Origin: Xestospongia bergquistia
Taxonomy: Eukaryota > Porifera > Demospongiae > Haplosclerida > Petrosiidae
Length of the DNA: 64,000 nt
Direction: 5' to 3'
NCBI GenBank assembly: GCA_963965975.1
Contig: OZ014411.1
Location: forward strand, 17,574,446-17,638,445
This document shows positions 48,009-59,329 of this stretch, in pieces (position 1 is the first letter of the stretch; each line of letters starts with the position of its first letter). The notes under the pieces were generated by a model. That model saw only the letters and a list, made by a program, of their open reading frames with translations, was not told the origin of the DNA and did no database searches. Position numbers and translations under genes: made by a program.

Positions 48009-49093
48009 TATAGTCTCACATACCCAGCCCCTCCCTCTATCAGGAAGGGTCTTGTCAACTGTAAGTATAGCTCTCATTCAGAAAACTACAGGAAATCTGT
48101 TCATCGATAAGTGGTGTTAATAGGTAGAAGGGCTAATACCCACTTTAAAATTGCTGACTCAACATAAGCACAATGCCAGATACATCAAGCTGTTCTTGCT
48201 ACAATGGCTTTTGGTATGGATATTGACGGCCAAGACATTGAAAGAGTAATTCAATGGTGGCCAGCCTCCACTTTGGAACAATATGTTCAAGAATTTGGAA
48301 AAGGTGGCAGAAATGGAAATGAAGCAAAAGCTCTAATTTATGTATGGCGCCAGAATAGATTTCTAGATGAAGATGTAAAAGCTTTTTGTTTAAATGGAAA
48401 TTATGTAGGTGTACATTACTATATAAGGACTTCATATTTGCTTCCATTATTTCATCTAATAATATAACTGGTTGTCATTGCTGTGATGTTTGTGAACAGT
48501 CATGTATTGTATCACGTGTATGTGTAAGACACAAGTTTTGTACTATCCAATCAAATGAAACTCAAACAATTTGTGCTCTATTCCAATTATGGCTAGTACA
48601 GTGTTTGAACCGTGTCTCTTGTGTAAAAGTGATGTCAGTCAAGGAACAGATAAAGTGAAAAGATAAAAAGTTATTGTTTAAAAGCAGGCAAAGTTAGCAG
48701 AAATAATAGTATCATTTATTTATTGCTCTTAATGTTATTATTTTTGTTCAACTCCTATTGAAAAGGGAATGGTAAGGACAGAAATGAGACGACAAAGAAG
48801 CCTGCCAGATATACTGCTTCATACCGATAAACTTCATGGCACTTTGCATAGGGCAGAACAAAGGAGCCTGCTGAACTCTTTTACACTGAAAAACTTGAGA
48901 GAACTGCTTGACGTATCTGGCATTGTGCTTCTATTCTGTTGAGTCAGCAATTTTAAACTGGGTGTTTTTGCCTTCCTACCTATTAACACTACTTATCGAC
49001 TACCAGATTTCCAGTAGTTTTCTGAATGAGAGCTATACTTACAGTTGATCAGACCCCTCCTGATAGAGGGAGGGACTGGCTACACGAGACTAT
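48009..49093. mobile_element. ~1.1-kb element with ~200-bp terminal inverted repeats enclosing a RecQ fragment
   Basis: The left arm (about 48009-48207) includes tagtctcacatacccagccc, ctgtaagtatagctctcatt and aaaattgctgactcaacata. All of these recur in inverse complement in the right arm (about 48896-49093) at high identity, with some indels. The interior contains the RecQ-like pseudogene listed separately. Clean target-site duplications could not be read. The structure is a foldback or pack-TIR type element that appears to carry part of a helicase gene. Confidence 0.75.
48190..48660 (+). pseudogene. RecQ-type helicase C-terminal fragment
   Basis: The open stretch has MAFGMDIDGQDIERVIQW, then LEQYVQEFGKGGRNG, then further on CHCCDVCEQSC. 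These correspond to helicase motif V, motif VI (Q-E-x-G-R-x-G-R-x-G, here Q-E-F-G-K-G-G-R-N-G, so the first Arg is Lys) and the RecQ zinc-binding Cys cluster. A frame change separates the last part near 48465. Only the second RecA-like domain and zinc region survive, with no ATP-binding domain. The left inverted repeat runs right up to motif V. Confidence 0.7.
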
Positions 49094-49109
49094 GCATTAG
49101 TATTAAAGT

Positions 49110-49590
49110 GGAAAATATGAGGAGAAGTAAGAATAGGGAAAAAGTAATAACAACATTAACAAAGGATGTTAGGCAGCTTGAGGACTCCAGCGACTTTTGG
49201 AGTGGATCAAGTCAACAGGAGAAAAGGAACCAGAAATGAACTGGAAGACCTCGGGCTGATCAAGCTCCCTGGAAACAATAGATGGGCAACTTCAGTAGAG
49301 AGAAACTGAGAGAGACTCCTGTAAAAGATGGTTGCTTCCTTACCCATTCCACTTGTAAGAGAAAACACCAACATGGAGAAGGTACTGTGTTCTATTTCAG
49401 TAGAATGATGCCAGTGAAGGTTTTCTGTTGGCAGGAGGGAAAGGATTAAAGACCAGAATATTTAAGTAGTTTCTCTTTCTTCCAGGGCCTAAAAAAACGT
49501 CTGCAGCAATGTCCAGGTGAGTCCCATTGTCCCTGTTTGCATGTTTCTATTTATTGCAAATTTACAAATTACAAGACAAGATACTGGACC
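49110..49590. other. Unrecognised sequence
   Basis: Moderately GC-richer than its surroundings, with short frames only. No function assigned. Confidence 0.4.
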
Positions 49591-49593
49591 AAA

Positions 49594-50600
49594 AGTAAGG
49601 AAGCCGAAGGCAGACATCCAGTTCTATTTCATAATTTCTAATAACTAAAATCCTATACCCCACCCTAACTGGAAATATGTCCCTTTGCTCCATTCTAAGA
49701 GACGGCTTACAGTGCTTATGCTCCTAGCTTAAATTCATTAATTACAATGAAAAATTTCAAAATTTCTATTAATTAGAATTACGGTATCCGAAGAGGAAAC
49801 CGTACTAATATAGCAAAATTAGAGTAGGCGAACCCAGACGATACCATATGCAAGTCGAGGAGAGACATTCCAATTCTCTTAATTCCCTGTACACCTTTGC
49901 CTATTTGAAAATTCCAAATAATGACCCCTTTGTTATGGAAGCCAAGAACAGACATTATAAAATACAGCCAAAATGAAAAAATCAACCAGAAACTATGGAA
50001 GTCTCAGATGGACATTCCAATTTCTATTTCCAATTTCAATCAAATTGGGTTATATGGAGCTGGAATATACATCCTTAGCTTCCATAAATGACAATACAGA
50101 TTGGAATGTCTGTCCTTGGTTATCATATATGACACACCTACAATATATAACCATAATCAGGAACCCAACCCAACTGAAAATGTTTCACTGATGCTCGATT
50201 TAAAGAGACGCCTGGTGGTACTCCCACTCTGTGTTTTATTAAGTACTCAGAAAAGCCTGGAAATGGAGGACATGCCAAGAATGGAATAAGGAATATGGAA
50301 TTAAATCCATCAATTGGGCCATTAATAGGAATTTTAACAATACATGAAGGTGTGTGGAAGAAATAGGAAATTGAAATTGGAATGTCTGTCTGCGGCTTCC
50401 GTAGGAAACAACTCTTTGACACTGGATTCTAAGAAATGGCTCACAATATTCACCCTCAGTGTTTAATTAACAAGAAAAGCATAATAAAAAATAGAAATGG
50501 CTCATATATCAAGAATGGAATAAGGAATCAAAAGTCATCAAGTGTGTGGAAGAAATTAGTAGATTGGAATTTGAATGTCCATTGTTAGCTTCTGTAAAGT
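49594..50600. mobile_element. Cluster of nested MITEs of the 12140-12393 family
   Basis: The tip ggaagccgaaggcagacatc at about 49598, its inverse near 50370-50405 (ggaatgtctgtctgcggctt) and weaker versions at about 49940, 49996, 50070 and 50560 indicate at least three partial or nested copies. All ORFs in it are shadows. Confidence 0.65.
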
Positions 50601-51000
50601 GTGGATAGATTATGCTTTTTTTAACGTGAAATTAATATTTAACATAGTAAATCATTGGTATTTTAAAATTAAAGCATTTGTTATATGCTATATATATAGC
50701 TGATGTGAGTAGAATGATTTTGTTTACAAAGCTGGCAAAGGATGCCATACTCAATGCAAAATTAATATAATTAGGTTCCAAGGTTTCCAGTTTAGGGTCT
50801 AAAGATTAGTGCAAATTTCACATTAATGTACAGTATTATGAGCCTCTTATCTAGATACAGCCGCTTGTTTGTAATGTCATTGTTTACCCAATTTATAGAC
50901 TGTTGCAACCACGCCCATATTTAATTAATATCAATGAATATTATTAGAGATATTTCATGCTCTACATGATGAAAGACAATTTTAAAGTGTGTATGTAATA
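50600..51000. repeat. Duplicated intron/flank block, partner of 39450-39850
   Basis: Shared blocks such as aaagctggca, attaggttc and ggtctaaag..tta occur in the same order in both places; the GT microsatellite is missing here. Confidence 0.65.
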
Positions 51001-51027
51001 ATTATTAAATGGGAAATTGCAGTAAAA

Positions 51028-51632
51028 GTCACATTCGGATTACATTTCAGTCACCACTTTGTTGTGTTTTAGTGCAGGTTTGAATGGAGAAACATTCATG
51101 TCTTTGAGATATCGTCCTTTGGATATAATACTATTCATTCCTATTTAAAAATAGTAAAAATAATATCATTCTTGACACTTCTAACCCTATAAAAAGAATT
51201 TGACACTGACTTGAGTGAGGAGCTATAGTTGACTCTGAATGCATACCTTCCACTCTAATTCTTTATAAACTCAAGGATTGCTGGTATTTGACATTAAGTT
51301 TAAACTCTAGTTACAAATGTAGTTAGATTGCCACAAGCTCAATGCACCAACTAGAGTAAAAAGATGAGCAGAACTGAAGTTGAAATTTATGTACTAGTGA
51401 AATCAAAAGTATAAGTAGATCTTATAGAGTCAACTGTAGCTCCTCACTTGAGTTAGCTTTTCTTGTATTTTTTACAAGATTGAAATGTCAAGAATGATAC
51501 TTTTTTACTATTTTTAAATAGGAATAAACAATACTATATCCAAAGGAGGTAATTTCAAAAAATGAATTTCTCTATTAGAATGTATACTAAAACACAACAA
51601 AATAGAGTCTGAAATGTGCTCCGGATGTAATA
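51028..51632. mobile_element. ~600-bp element with ~220-bp inverted repeats
   Basis: The left arm from tcacattcggattacatttc and the inverse of the right arm (tacatccggagcacatttca) match. Both continue through ttgttgtgttttagt, tcctttggatata and tcctatttaaaaatagtaaa to tcaagtgaggagcta. The interior of about 160 bp has no ORF. It is a MITE-like element directly upstream of the DUF1917-like pseudogene. Confidence 0.8.
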
Positions 51633-51690
51633 ATAGTTAATTGTATAGTTTAATTCTTATGATAAACTAGGCTATTGGTTACCTTACAAG

Positions 51691-52730
51691 ATGGTGTCTA
51701 TGACACCAGGTATGTATAAAACATTACAGAAACAGGTATGGGATCTCTTATATAACATCACAATTTACCTTTTTTATATTATACAGAACAATATTCACAG
51801 TATTGTTATAGAAGTAAAGAAAGTCTTTAAAAGCCATCTGAAATCTACGATCACTTTAATGTTATCGCAGATGTTTCAATACCAGACAAGAAAGTAAATA
51901 TTATTGGTAAATGGCTCGTTTTTAAACACTATGATGAAATTGATGACACCTGGGAAAAGATTCGAGCTTCTGTCGTGACTGATAATCTACAAGGCTGTAT
52001 ACATGCTGTATGCACCACTATGAAATACAACCCTACAAAGGAAGGTCCTGGACCCAGTACTACTGGTGTGATAGGCGTTTATACAGAAGAGCACAATATA
52101 GATGCAATTGGTTTCAAACTAATTGAAATAGTACAACACGATATCAAGTAAAAAACTGAGAGTGATTCTTTGGCAGGAAAATATGTGCACACAGGTTGTG
52201 GAAAAGTTACCATCAAAACAATTTTCTGGAATAATGGGAGACCATTATTTGTATGTGAGGATAAGCCATGCTATAGAACATCCAGATACAAGGAGGATAT
52301 ATGGCATCGCAATGTTGTTGAGGCTCCTAAAGAGTTTGTTCCACAAGAAATCTTTGGAAGGTGGATTCTAGAGCTGGAAAATAAAGGTCTGACTCAATTA
52401 TGGCACATTTTAAAGGACAAGATTGAATGTAAGACTAATAATTTTGGAGTTGCTAGAATGATGTGTCCTCCAAAAAGAAACCATTGTTCAGCAGAAGAGA
52501 AAGCTGTTTTTCTATTGTATGTGTCCAAGAGATGGAAAGATTCAGTTGGTTATAAATTAATCGAGTTGTTGAAAACAGATATAGTATTTGAACAAAAAAG
52601 GAGAAGTGATTCTGATGATAGAAGTTCTCATCGTTATCAGACTCTATACTGGAACATTGGTGAACCAGCTTATGAAATTGTAACACGACCTGGAATCACC
52701 AACAATTGGAGGACTGGAGAAGATATATAA
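51691..52730 (+). pseudogene. DUF1917-like paralogue with premature stops
   Basis: Exon 1 (51691-51709, MVSMTP plus one base, GTATGT donor) and the acceptor at 51810-51811 copy the intact gene's layout. From about 51825 one frame aligns end to end with the intact protein (GKWLVFKHYDEIDDTWEKIR, YTEEHN, IFWNNGRP, GRWILELENKGLTQLWHILK, LYWNIGEPAYE). It is interrupted by two TAA codons, where the intact copy has Gln (CAA) and Tyr, and the start of exon 2 is shortened so that the exon junction is out of frame. The second half is open for 186 codons (52170-52730). It appears to be a young pseudogene. Confidence 0.75.
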
Positions 52731-52834
52731 TATCCTGTATTTTCTGTGTAATATATATAAGTCTGTGTTAGTAGTATATATTTTTTATTTTTAAAATAAT
52801 TATACATAATGCATACTACTGCAGTTATTAAATT

Positions 52835-53330
52835 ATGTAACAGTAATAACTCTTATAAAGATGACATTGAATTTCCTATAAATAGTACATTGTGTTATCA
52901 TTCACTACTATCAATTTTAGTAATCTGCAAGTCCAGATAATTAAGGAAATGTTTTTGGACTTCCTTGATAATGAAGTTGTTACTGCTAAATTTTTTTGAT
53001 TTATGACTATTTTAATCTTGTTGCCATCATTTAGGCAGAATGTTCCTATATACATCGAGAGTATTTGAATCAAAGATATTGTAGATTTAGATAAAAAGAA
53101 ATCTTCACCTAGAAATTATCATTTTGGAATGAATATATTAAATAATGTCATCTACATTCTTTTATTAAGATGATCTTCAGAAATATTTTAACTGATCAAA
53201 TTGTCTAGTATTTAACAAATTATTTGTTAACAATTTTGCCTCACACACAAAGCATGACATTCAGTTCTAAATAACATTGTTTTAGATCATGTGTAAAATG
53301 ATGTTATACAACTATCATTCAGCTTGTTAT
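52835..53330. repeat. Shared flank block (also at 32945 and 59290)
   Basis: It aligns with 32945-33400 and, from about 53040, with 59335-59450. It is a degraded copy of the region round the JmjC gene start. Confidence 0.65.
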
Positions 53331-53334
53331 GACA

Positions 53335-53850
53335 GCAGAACAGAATATTAAATACAAACCTGAAGATTACTCTTTGGCCAAGAAGTATGTGATAAAAAAC
53401 CATCTTTTGATCATCAAGGTCAGTTTTGTTTTGAAGCATCTGATGTCATGATTCATGGGATCTTAATGTAAAACCTCCAAAGAAATTTGCTATTGACGAA
53501 ATTATTGGAAAGTGGATTATCCAATATAATAATGAAGATCTAATTCACTTTTGGCACTTCTTAAAGGTAACGATTGAATCTGACAATGAATATTTTGGAG
53601 TTATCAAAATGGTATGTCCTTCAAAAGTCGATCATTAATCAGCAGAAGAGAAAGCTACTTTTGAACTTTATGTTAGCAAAAATTGGGAAGATGTCATGCA
53701 TCAAAAATTGATCAAAATTGTTTTGACAGATATATCTTTTGAACAAAAGTTGAAATGGAGCACTGCAAGTTAAGAATAAATTGCATCCTTCTGAATAATG
53801 GCAAACCAGGTTATATCAACATCCTTAAACAACCAAGAAATGCCAAGTAG
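53335..53850 (+). pseudogene. Second DUF1917-like pseudogene, closest to the intact copy
   Basis: It begins mid-protein at TAEQNIKYKPEDYSLAKKYV. It has deletions, frameshifts and a TAA in place of a Tyr codon (HH-S-AEEK region, near 53637), and ends KQPRNAK like the intact gene's C terminus. The 3' flank is also shared with 45040-45130. Confidence 0.75.
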
Positions 53851-53859
53851 TGCTGTGCA

Positions 53860-55040
53860 TAGAGATATAGAAAATTAAAAGAATGTATTATATTATGTAT
53901 ACAAACATCAAGTACTGTATTTGTAGCTTCATGAAGTTTATTGCTATAATTGTAAATACCAATATCAGTGTAAAACTGTTTGGATGATTAAACCAATATA
54001 TGCTTATCAGACCTGGAGATTCCACCCAGACCTTTAGGCCATGACCTGGGCAATAAATAATTTGAGGACAACTATTTTTTCTTATAACTATAGTAATTAA
54101 ATTTGTGTATACAATAAACATCTATTTTATTCTTTTTTCAATGATCTTGAATTGCTGCAATTTTAGCACTTCATTTGCAATGCCCTGGGCAGCTTATTTG
54201 AACTTTCTCCACCCCTGGTTATACAATTTACATGATGAAAACTGAAAGTAAACAAAAGTTTTGACTAATATTGTTCTACAGAATTGATTGTTTATAATGA
54301 AAACGTTTTTATTCTAACATTTTGTAAACAGTTTGCATTATGAAATCTGTATAACTATATATTGGTTTAATCAATCAATCAGTTTTTACAGTATATATCA
54401 ATTAATAAAATGAAATGGGATTGACTGTTTACATAAGCAGTCAATCTGATAGACTGTAGTACATTAATTATGAAAATAGTGCTATGTAATTTAATAATTA
54501 TATGCAACCAGTAAAAATATACATTCTAACTTCGTAGACCTAATATGATTGTACTTCAATTGAAAAGCTTTGTTATCAATTGTCATCAAAAAAGTTTGTA
54601 AATTTTTGATGACAATGATCCCTTACCCCTATTGTCCACATAATACCCTTGCAATGAGACACCTACATTCAACACCAATGAAAATAATATAGTCATGGAT
54701 ACAAAGTTAAACTATCTACAAACCCAACATGAGAATTTTCGTTAAAATATCTCGTTTTGAAGTTAGGGGAAATTTTACTTACCTTGAGAGTCCAACTTAT
54801 TTGCCAACAGTTGTAGCGGTAAGTAGACAGATCTAGAAGGAGCTGTTGTTGTCGTGAGACTACCGATATAGTAAGTGTTACATAAACTACACTAAGACTA
54901 CAAAGGGTGTAGATTAGCAAAAACACAGTTTTATAAATTGACTGTGACTGTCACTGCCACACCCATATAGTTAAACTGACATTGCAACGCTTATAATTTA
55001 ACATCAACCATCCATAAATAAAGAATATACAACAAGTGTC
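53860..55040. other. Non-coding
   Basis: AT-rich, no recognised gene; the 3' flank of the JmjC gene lies at its right end. Confidence 0.5.
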
Positions 55041-55042
55041 TA

Positions 55043-58000
55043 TTATGTAAACTCAATAGCAATACCAACAGAATCTTCAATGTTAATCACAGCATGACCC
55101 CAATTGTCTGGAATGTATATACTCTCTCCAGGAAACTGTAGATACTGCATACAAGTATTGTTTAACTGAGACATCTAATATAATAAGACAACACAGTTAC
55201 TAAGTTTATGTATGGTTAGAGTCAAATACTTACTTTATTTGTTAATTGACTGATATGCTGAAATAAGAAGTATGCTTTACTTGGTTGCCAGAAGTACCAC
55301 ATTTTCAATCCATATATCAGTACATTGAGTACTTTGCCATGAAAATGAGGAGGAGAACCTGAATTCTTTGGACCAAGAATGAACTGCTTTAAATAAATTG
55401 ACCTATTAGTTAGAAACCTAGGAATAATGATATCATTTAAGAGGTTAGTCTGCTTCTCAAAAATCTGTCCATCAAAAAGATAGAGAGGTGTGTCTGTAGT
55501 TTTAGCAAAACTATCAACGTAGTCACTTAATGTCATGGATAGTGTTTCTGTTCTTTGAAAATATAGTTCTTCATATGGCATTCTTGATACTTTAATTTTA
55601 AGAGATCCATACCTAAGAAAATGAGAATAAACAATGTTCATATGCTATTTACTATACATACAATTGTTTTCAACTAGTCTGCACAATTTAAGGTTTCAGG
55701 ATATTGTTCCTATGAATTTTAATTAGCTCAAACAAACATCATATTTATTGGTTTGTAAAAGTTAGAACAAATCACTGAAAGATACATTGATTTACTAGTT
55801 CTTTCTGTACTTAATAAGCAAACTTGAGAATTGTGACCATAAAACTCAAAATATAGTCTTGGTAGTATAAGACACTTACTGCATCAAACATTCCATTACT
55901 GTAAAAGGCCTGGTTCCAAAACTTTTAAGAGATTCCAAGGGAATCGTTTAATTGTGATTGACAGAAGCTTTTCTTTCAGTTATGCTTTAAAGGAAGACAT
56001 GATATTTTATCTGTGTTTTAAATGGATAATACAAACTCAAGCAAATGTAAATCTTTTGAGGGACAGTATTTTGCAAAATTAAAAAGCATCTGTCATGTCT
56101 CTTGTCCACATATACATTGTCCCTTTGCATGCTATTTGCATATATCTAAAAAATTGATGCCAAAGATATAGCAATAGTATAGTATAGAGATTAGAACCTT
56201 ATAGCTTTGTATAATGTGATATTACTACAGTACAGCAACAGTATACTGTAACATTATTTCTATCCATGAAAAAATATTGTTATCAACATTTCTCTACATG
56301 CACTGTATAAAATTTAAATAGATTGCCTTTGTATTAATTGATCCTTTGTCCAGTGCTGTAAAGCAGGCCAGTCATTAGAAACATCTTGTAATACAATAGG
56401 AACATGATGTTTTTCAACTGTCATCAGAAACTGCTCTGAATTGATGTTGCTTGCTTGCACAGTTACCATATGAGAACAAATTAAGTTACTTATATCATAG
56501 TCTGACGATGATGTCCATCCACTGACTGACTGATATACATACCATGATAACAGGTTAAACTTGTTTTTTGAGTATACTGCACAGTTAGATGATAAAGTTG
56601 TACATATTGGGTTACTGTTCTTGTATTGCAAACCATTAACTTTAGACAACATATCTACTATTGAATCATGACCAGCCATAAAGGCTAAATCAATTGGCAA
56701 TAGTTCCATGTTATTTCTCTTGTTAATGGGTAATCCTTTATTTAGCAGAAACTCCACTGCTGCGTTTCTCCCAGCATAACTAGCCACATGTAGTAAGTTA
56801 TTACCATGTATATCAGTTAGGCTTGATAGATCTAAGTGTGAATGAAAATGATCCACTAGTAAGTTCAAGTCTTTGTGTGATACTACACTATTTAAAGATG
56901 ATAATGATAATTCTCCTGTAGGTAATATAGGAATCTAGAAAGTTTAAAGAACAAGAATCATAGTTGTATGCTTAGTTACCTTATTCAAATTTGATACTGT
57001 ATCTTATTGGGTATCAATATAAATTAAAATAGTAGTAATATTTTTTATAGGAACTCTTAAGTAGGTAAACAGAGTATACAAATATTATAACTGATAACCA
57101 CAATACATATTAATAAAGCTTGTAATCATACAGGATAATTTGGTAGCCTCACTAGCTCACTTTAAGAAAGCAAAAAGAAGCATAATTCAGTGTAGTAGGG
57201 TGCATGGGGAGGATAAAGAGGTTATATTCAAGTCACAAGAGGTCGTTCAAAATTCAAGGACACACACATATTTCATGTTCTTATGGAATCCAGATAATCT
57301 TTTTGAGTGGGTGTGACAATAAGACAATGGACTAACAATACAATAAAAAGTCATGATTCTACAGAGCTCATTGTAAGAAGAGCTATGATATGAAAAAGAA
57401 ACAAATGTGTGTATTATTTAATTGCAATAGATAACTTTCTGGATCTAGAAATCACTAATCAGGAAACATATAAAATGAAATGTACTAAAGTGCTTAATCT
57501 TGCTGCAGCTTATCCAGAGACTTCCTTAACTGTCATAACTTTCCAAAGAAGTATTTTTGCAAAAATTCTCACTTTAAAAAGTTAGAAAATGTCATAAGCT
57601 GTATGTAGGAGGTTTTTATTGAATTTTCAAGTCTTCACTGAAACATGTGCTTTTTTTCAAAGGTTTTTCAGACTTTTAAAGCTTTTTGTTCATTTGACGC
57701 TCCTTTTGGTAGTATTCTTAAGAAGTACAGACGTTTTGCTACAGTCCACTATAGTTCGGTGGTGCCTTGTTTGTGGAGTTAAAGCAGTTCAAAGCCATTT
57801 GCCCGGATAACAGAAACACACACACACTGACAGACCAAAGTAACTCTCGCTATGCGCCCACGCACAGCGAGGTTAATAAATAATGCCATTTCTACAACAA
57901 TCAATCTGTATTATATACCATAAGTAATACATAAATTCACATACCTTTCCTGACAGTCCTAATATTTTCATTACATTATCAGCAGGTCTATGCATTGTTC

Positions 58001-59329
58001 CATTTGTTGATATAAGCTTAGAATAAAATCGAGCAAATCCTGATGCCTTTGACCTCACTATAGCATGAAGGGCAGTTTCTCCTGAGCTATCTAGCTGTGT
58101 AATACATTTTAAAGAGTCTTCTATTGACATGGCATTAAGAAGAATTGGAAGCACAAGTAGATTACGATATTGGAGAGCATAATAGAGGGGACAGCCATAG
58201 CTAACGTTAACATGAACATCAGTGATGAGGTATGATATAATATCCTAAAAATAGAATATCATATATAAATTATTATTTTCCTAATAATTATAGCTAGTAA
58301 TAGTAATACCGTAAGGGTATAAATTTTTGTGGGGGATTTAATTTCGCTGTATTCGTGGGTTGTTGTTTTATCACGAAATTTAACTTATATTCCACCCACG
58401 CATAATCGCCCAAAGGGCTCCTGTCGGTTACTTCTTTCTCTTTTACAATGAAGTACTTCTCCATCGACTGCCTCCCAGATTTTCTAGTATATATGGTACC
58501 TTCTCACCATGGATTCATAGGAATAGCTAGCCATACTTCACGAAAATCACGCTTGTGTTCTGATACCACACCCATTAATTAATACTTCACACCCACTAAA
58601 CACTAAAGTTAATACCCATGAAATTTAAATAATAAAGCAAAATTTAAAAAACACGAAAATTTAAACCCTCGAAAATTTGTACCCTTACGGTATATATAAA
58701 GTAGTGTAGTAAACATAAGTGTGACATTTTTGTGTTTGTAGTAACTATTGGTCTGGCATCAGAACATCCACATTTTGTTGCGTATTACTTGTCATCTTAA
58801 TGAAGAATGGATCAATACAATATACAGTGAACATTAAAGGCATAATACTATAACAAGGCATAACATTAAAGGAGTGCATTATTAATTGCTGTATTTTAAT
58901 TTAACTCACTTCATGTTGTCCTATGACAGATGTTGATTGCAGCCTCCAACTGTCATGTCTGCCTCGAAGAGCACGATGAATAAGTGTATCAAATGGATGA
59001 GTCCCAGTATAGTTATCAATAATCTTCTTAGCTTTCTTGTTTTTAGTGAATATATCCTTCAAAGAATCAAAGTTACCACGATATGTATATATCAGAGCTT
59101 TAGTAATGATCACACTATCAGGTGTAGCTTCTTTTGTATGTGGTAGAGAGTTATTAATGGAGGTCTTACTACTTGTAGTACAGAGCAATATTCCAGTCAC
59201 TAATGATGCTATGATAGTTAATACACCTGGTATGAAGTAAATGTTCTTATATTTCCATGATGATGGAATTATTACTGTAGTTGATTTTGATTTATAACTT
59301 TGTTTTGATCTTGTTCGATATTTAGCCAT
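55043..59329 (-). CDS. Type II membrane protein with ankyrin-like repeats and a JMJD8-like JmjC domain (five exons)
   Basis: Exons: 59329-58910, 58244-57945, 56934-56327, 55612-55234 and 55174-55043. Junction phases are 0, 0, 2 and 0; all match, giving 612 residues. A basic N-terminus (MAKYRTRSKQSYKSKS) precedes one membrane helix at about residues 30-50 (IYFIPGVLTIIASLVTGI), so the bulk should be lumenal. Ankyrin-like repeats follow, clearest in exon 3 (NLLHVASYAGRNAAVEFLL, then PIDLAFMAGHDSIVDML). The JmjC part starts near HVPIVLQDVSNDWPALQ and has GSPPHFHGKVLNVLIYG and FPGESIYIPDNWGHAVINIE. The first metal site reads H-x-H rather than the H-x-D of active demethylases, as I recall for JMJD8, so catalysis is doubtful. 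Exon 3 ends AAAG/GCAATC, a likely GC-AG intron whose phase fits exon 4. Intron 1 carries a MITE. The 5' end has decayed copies at 33 and 53 kb. Confidence 0.88.
56940..57940. other. Second intron of the JmjC gene, repeat-like
   Basis: A GC-richer patch at about 57700-57870 contains a CA run and a small hairpin (tcgctatgcgcccacgcacagcga). It is probably a MITE remnant; ends not resolved. The ORF at 57619-57810 is not supported. Confidence 0.45.
58307..58692. mobile_element. 386-bp MITE in intron 1 of the JmjC gene
   Basis: The left end taccgtaagggtataaattt pairs with the inverse of the right end, taccgtaagggtacaaattt. Both tips begin with TA, consistent with a TA target site. The interior has no ORF. 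Confidence 0.85.
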
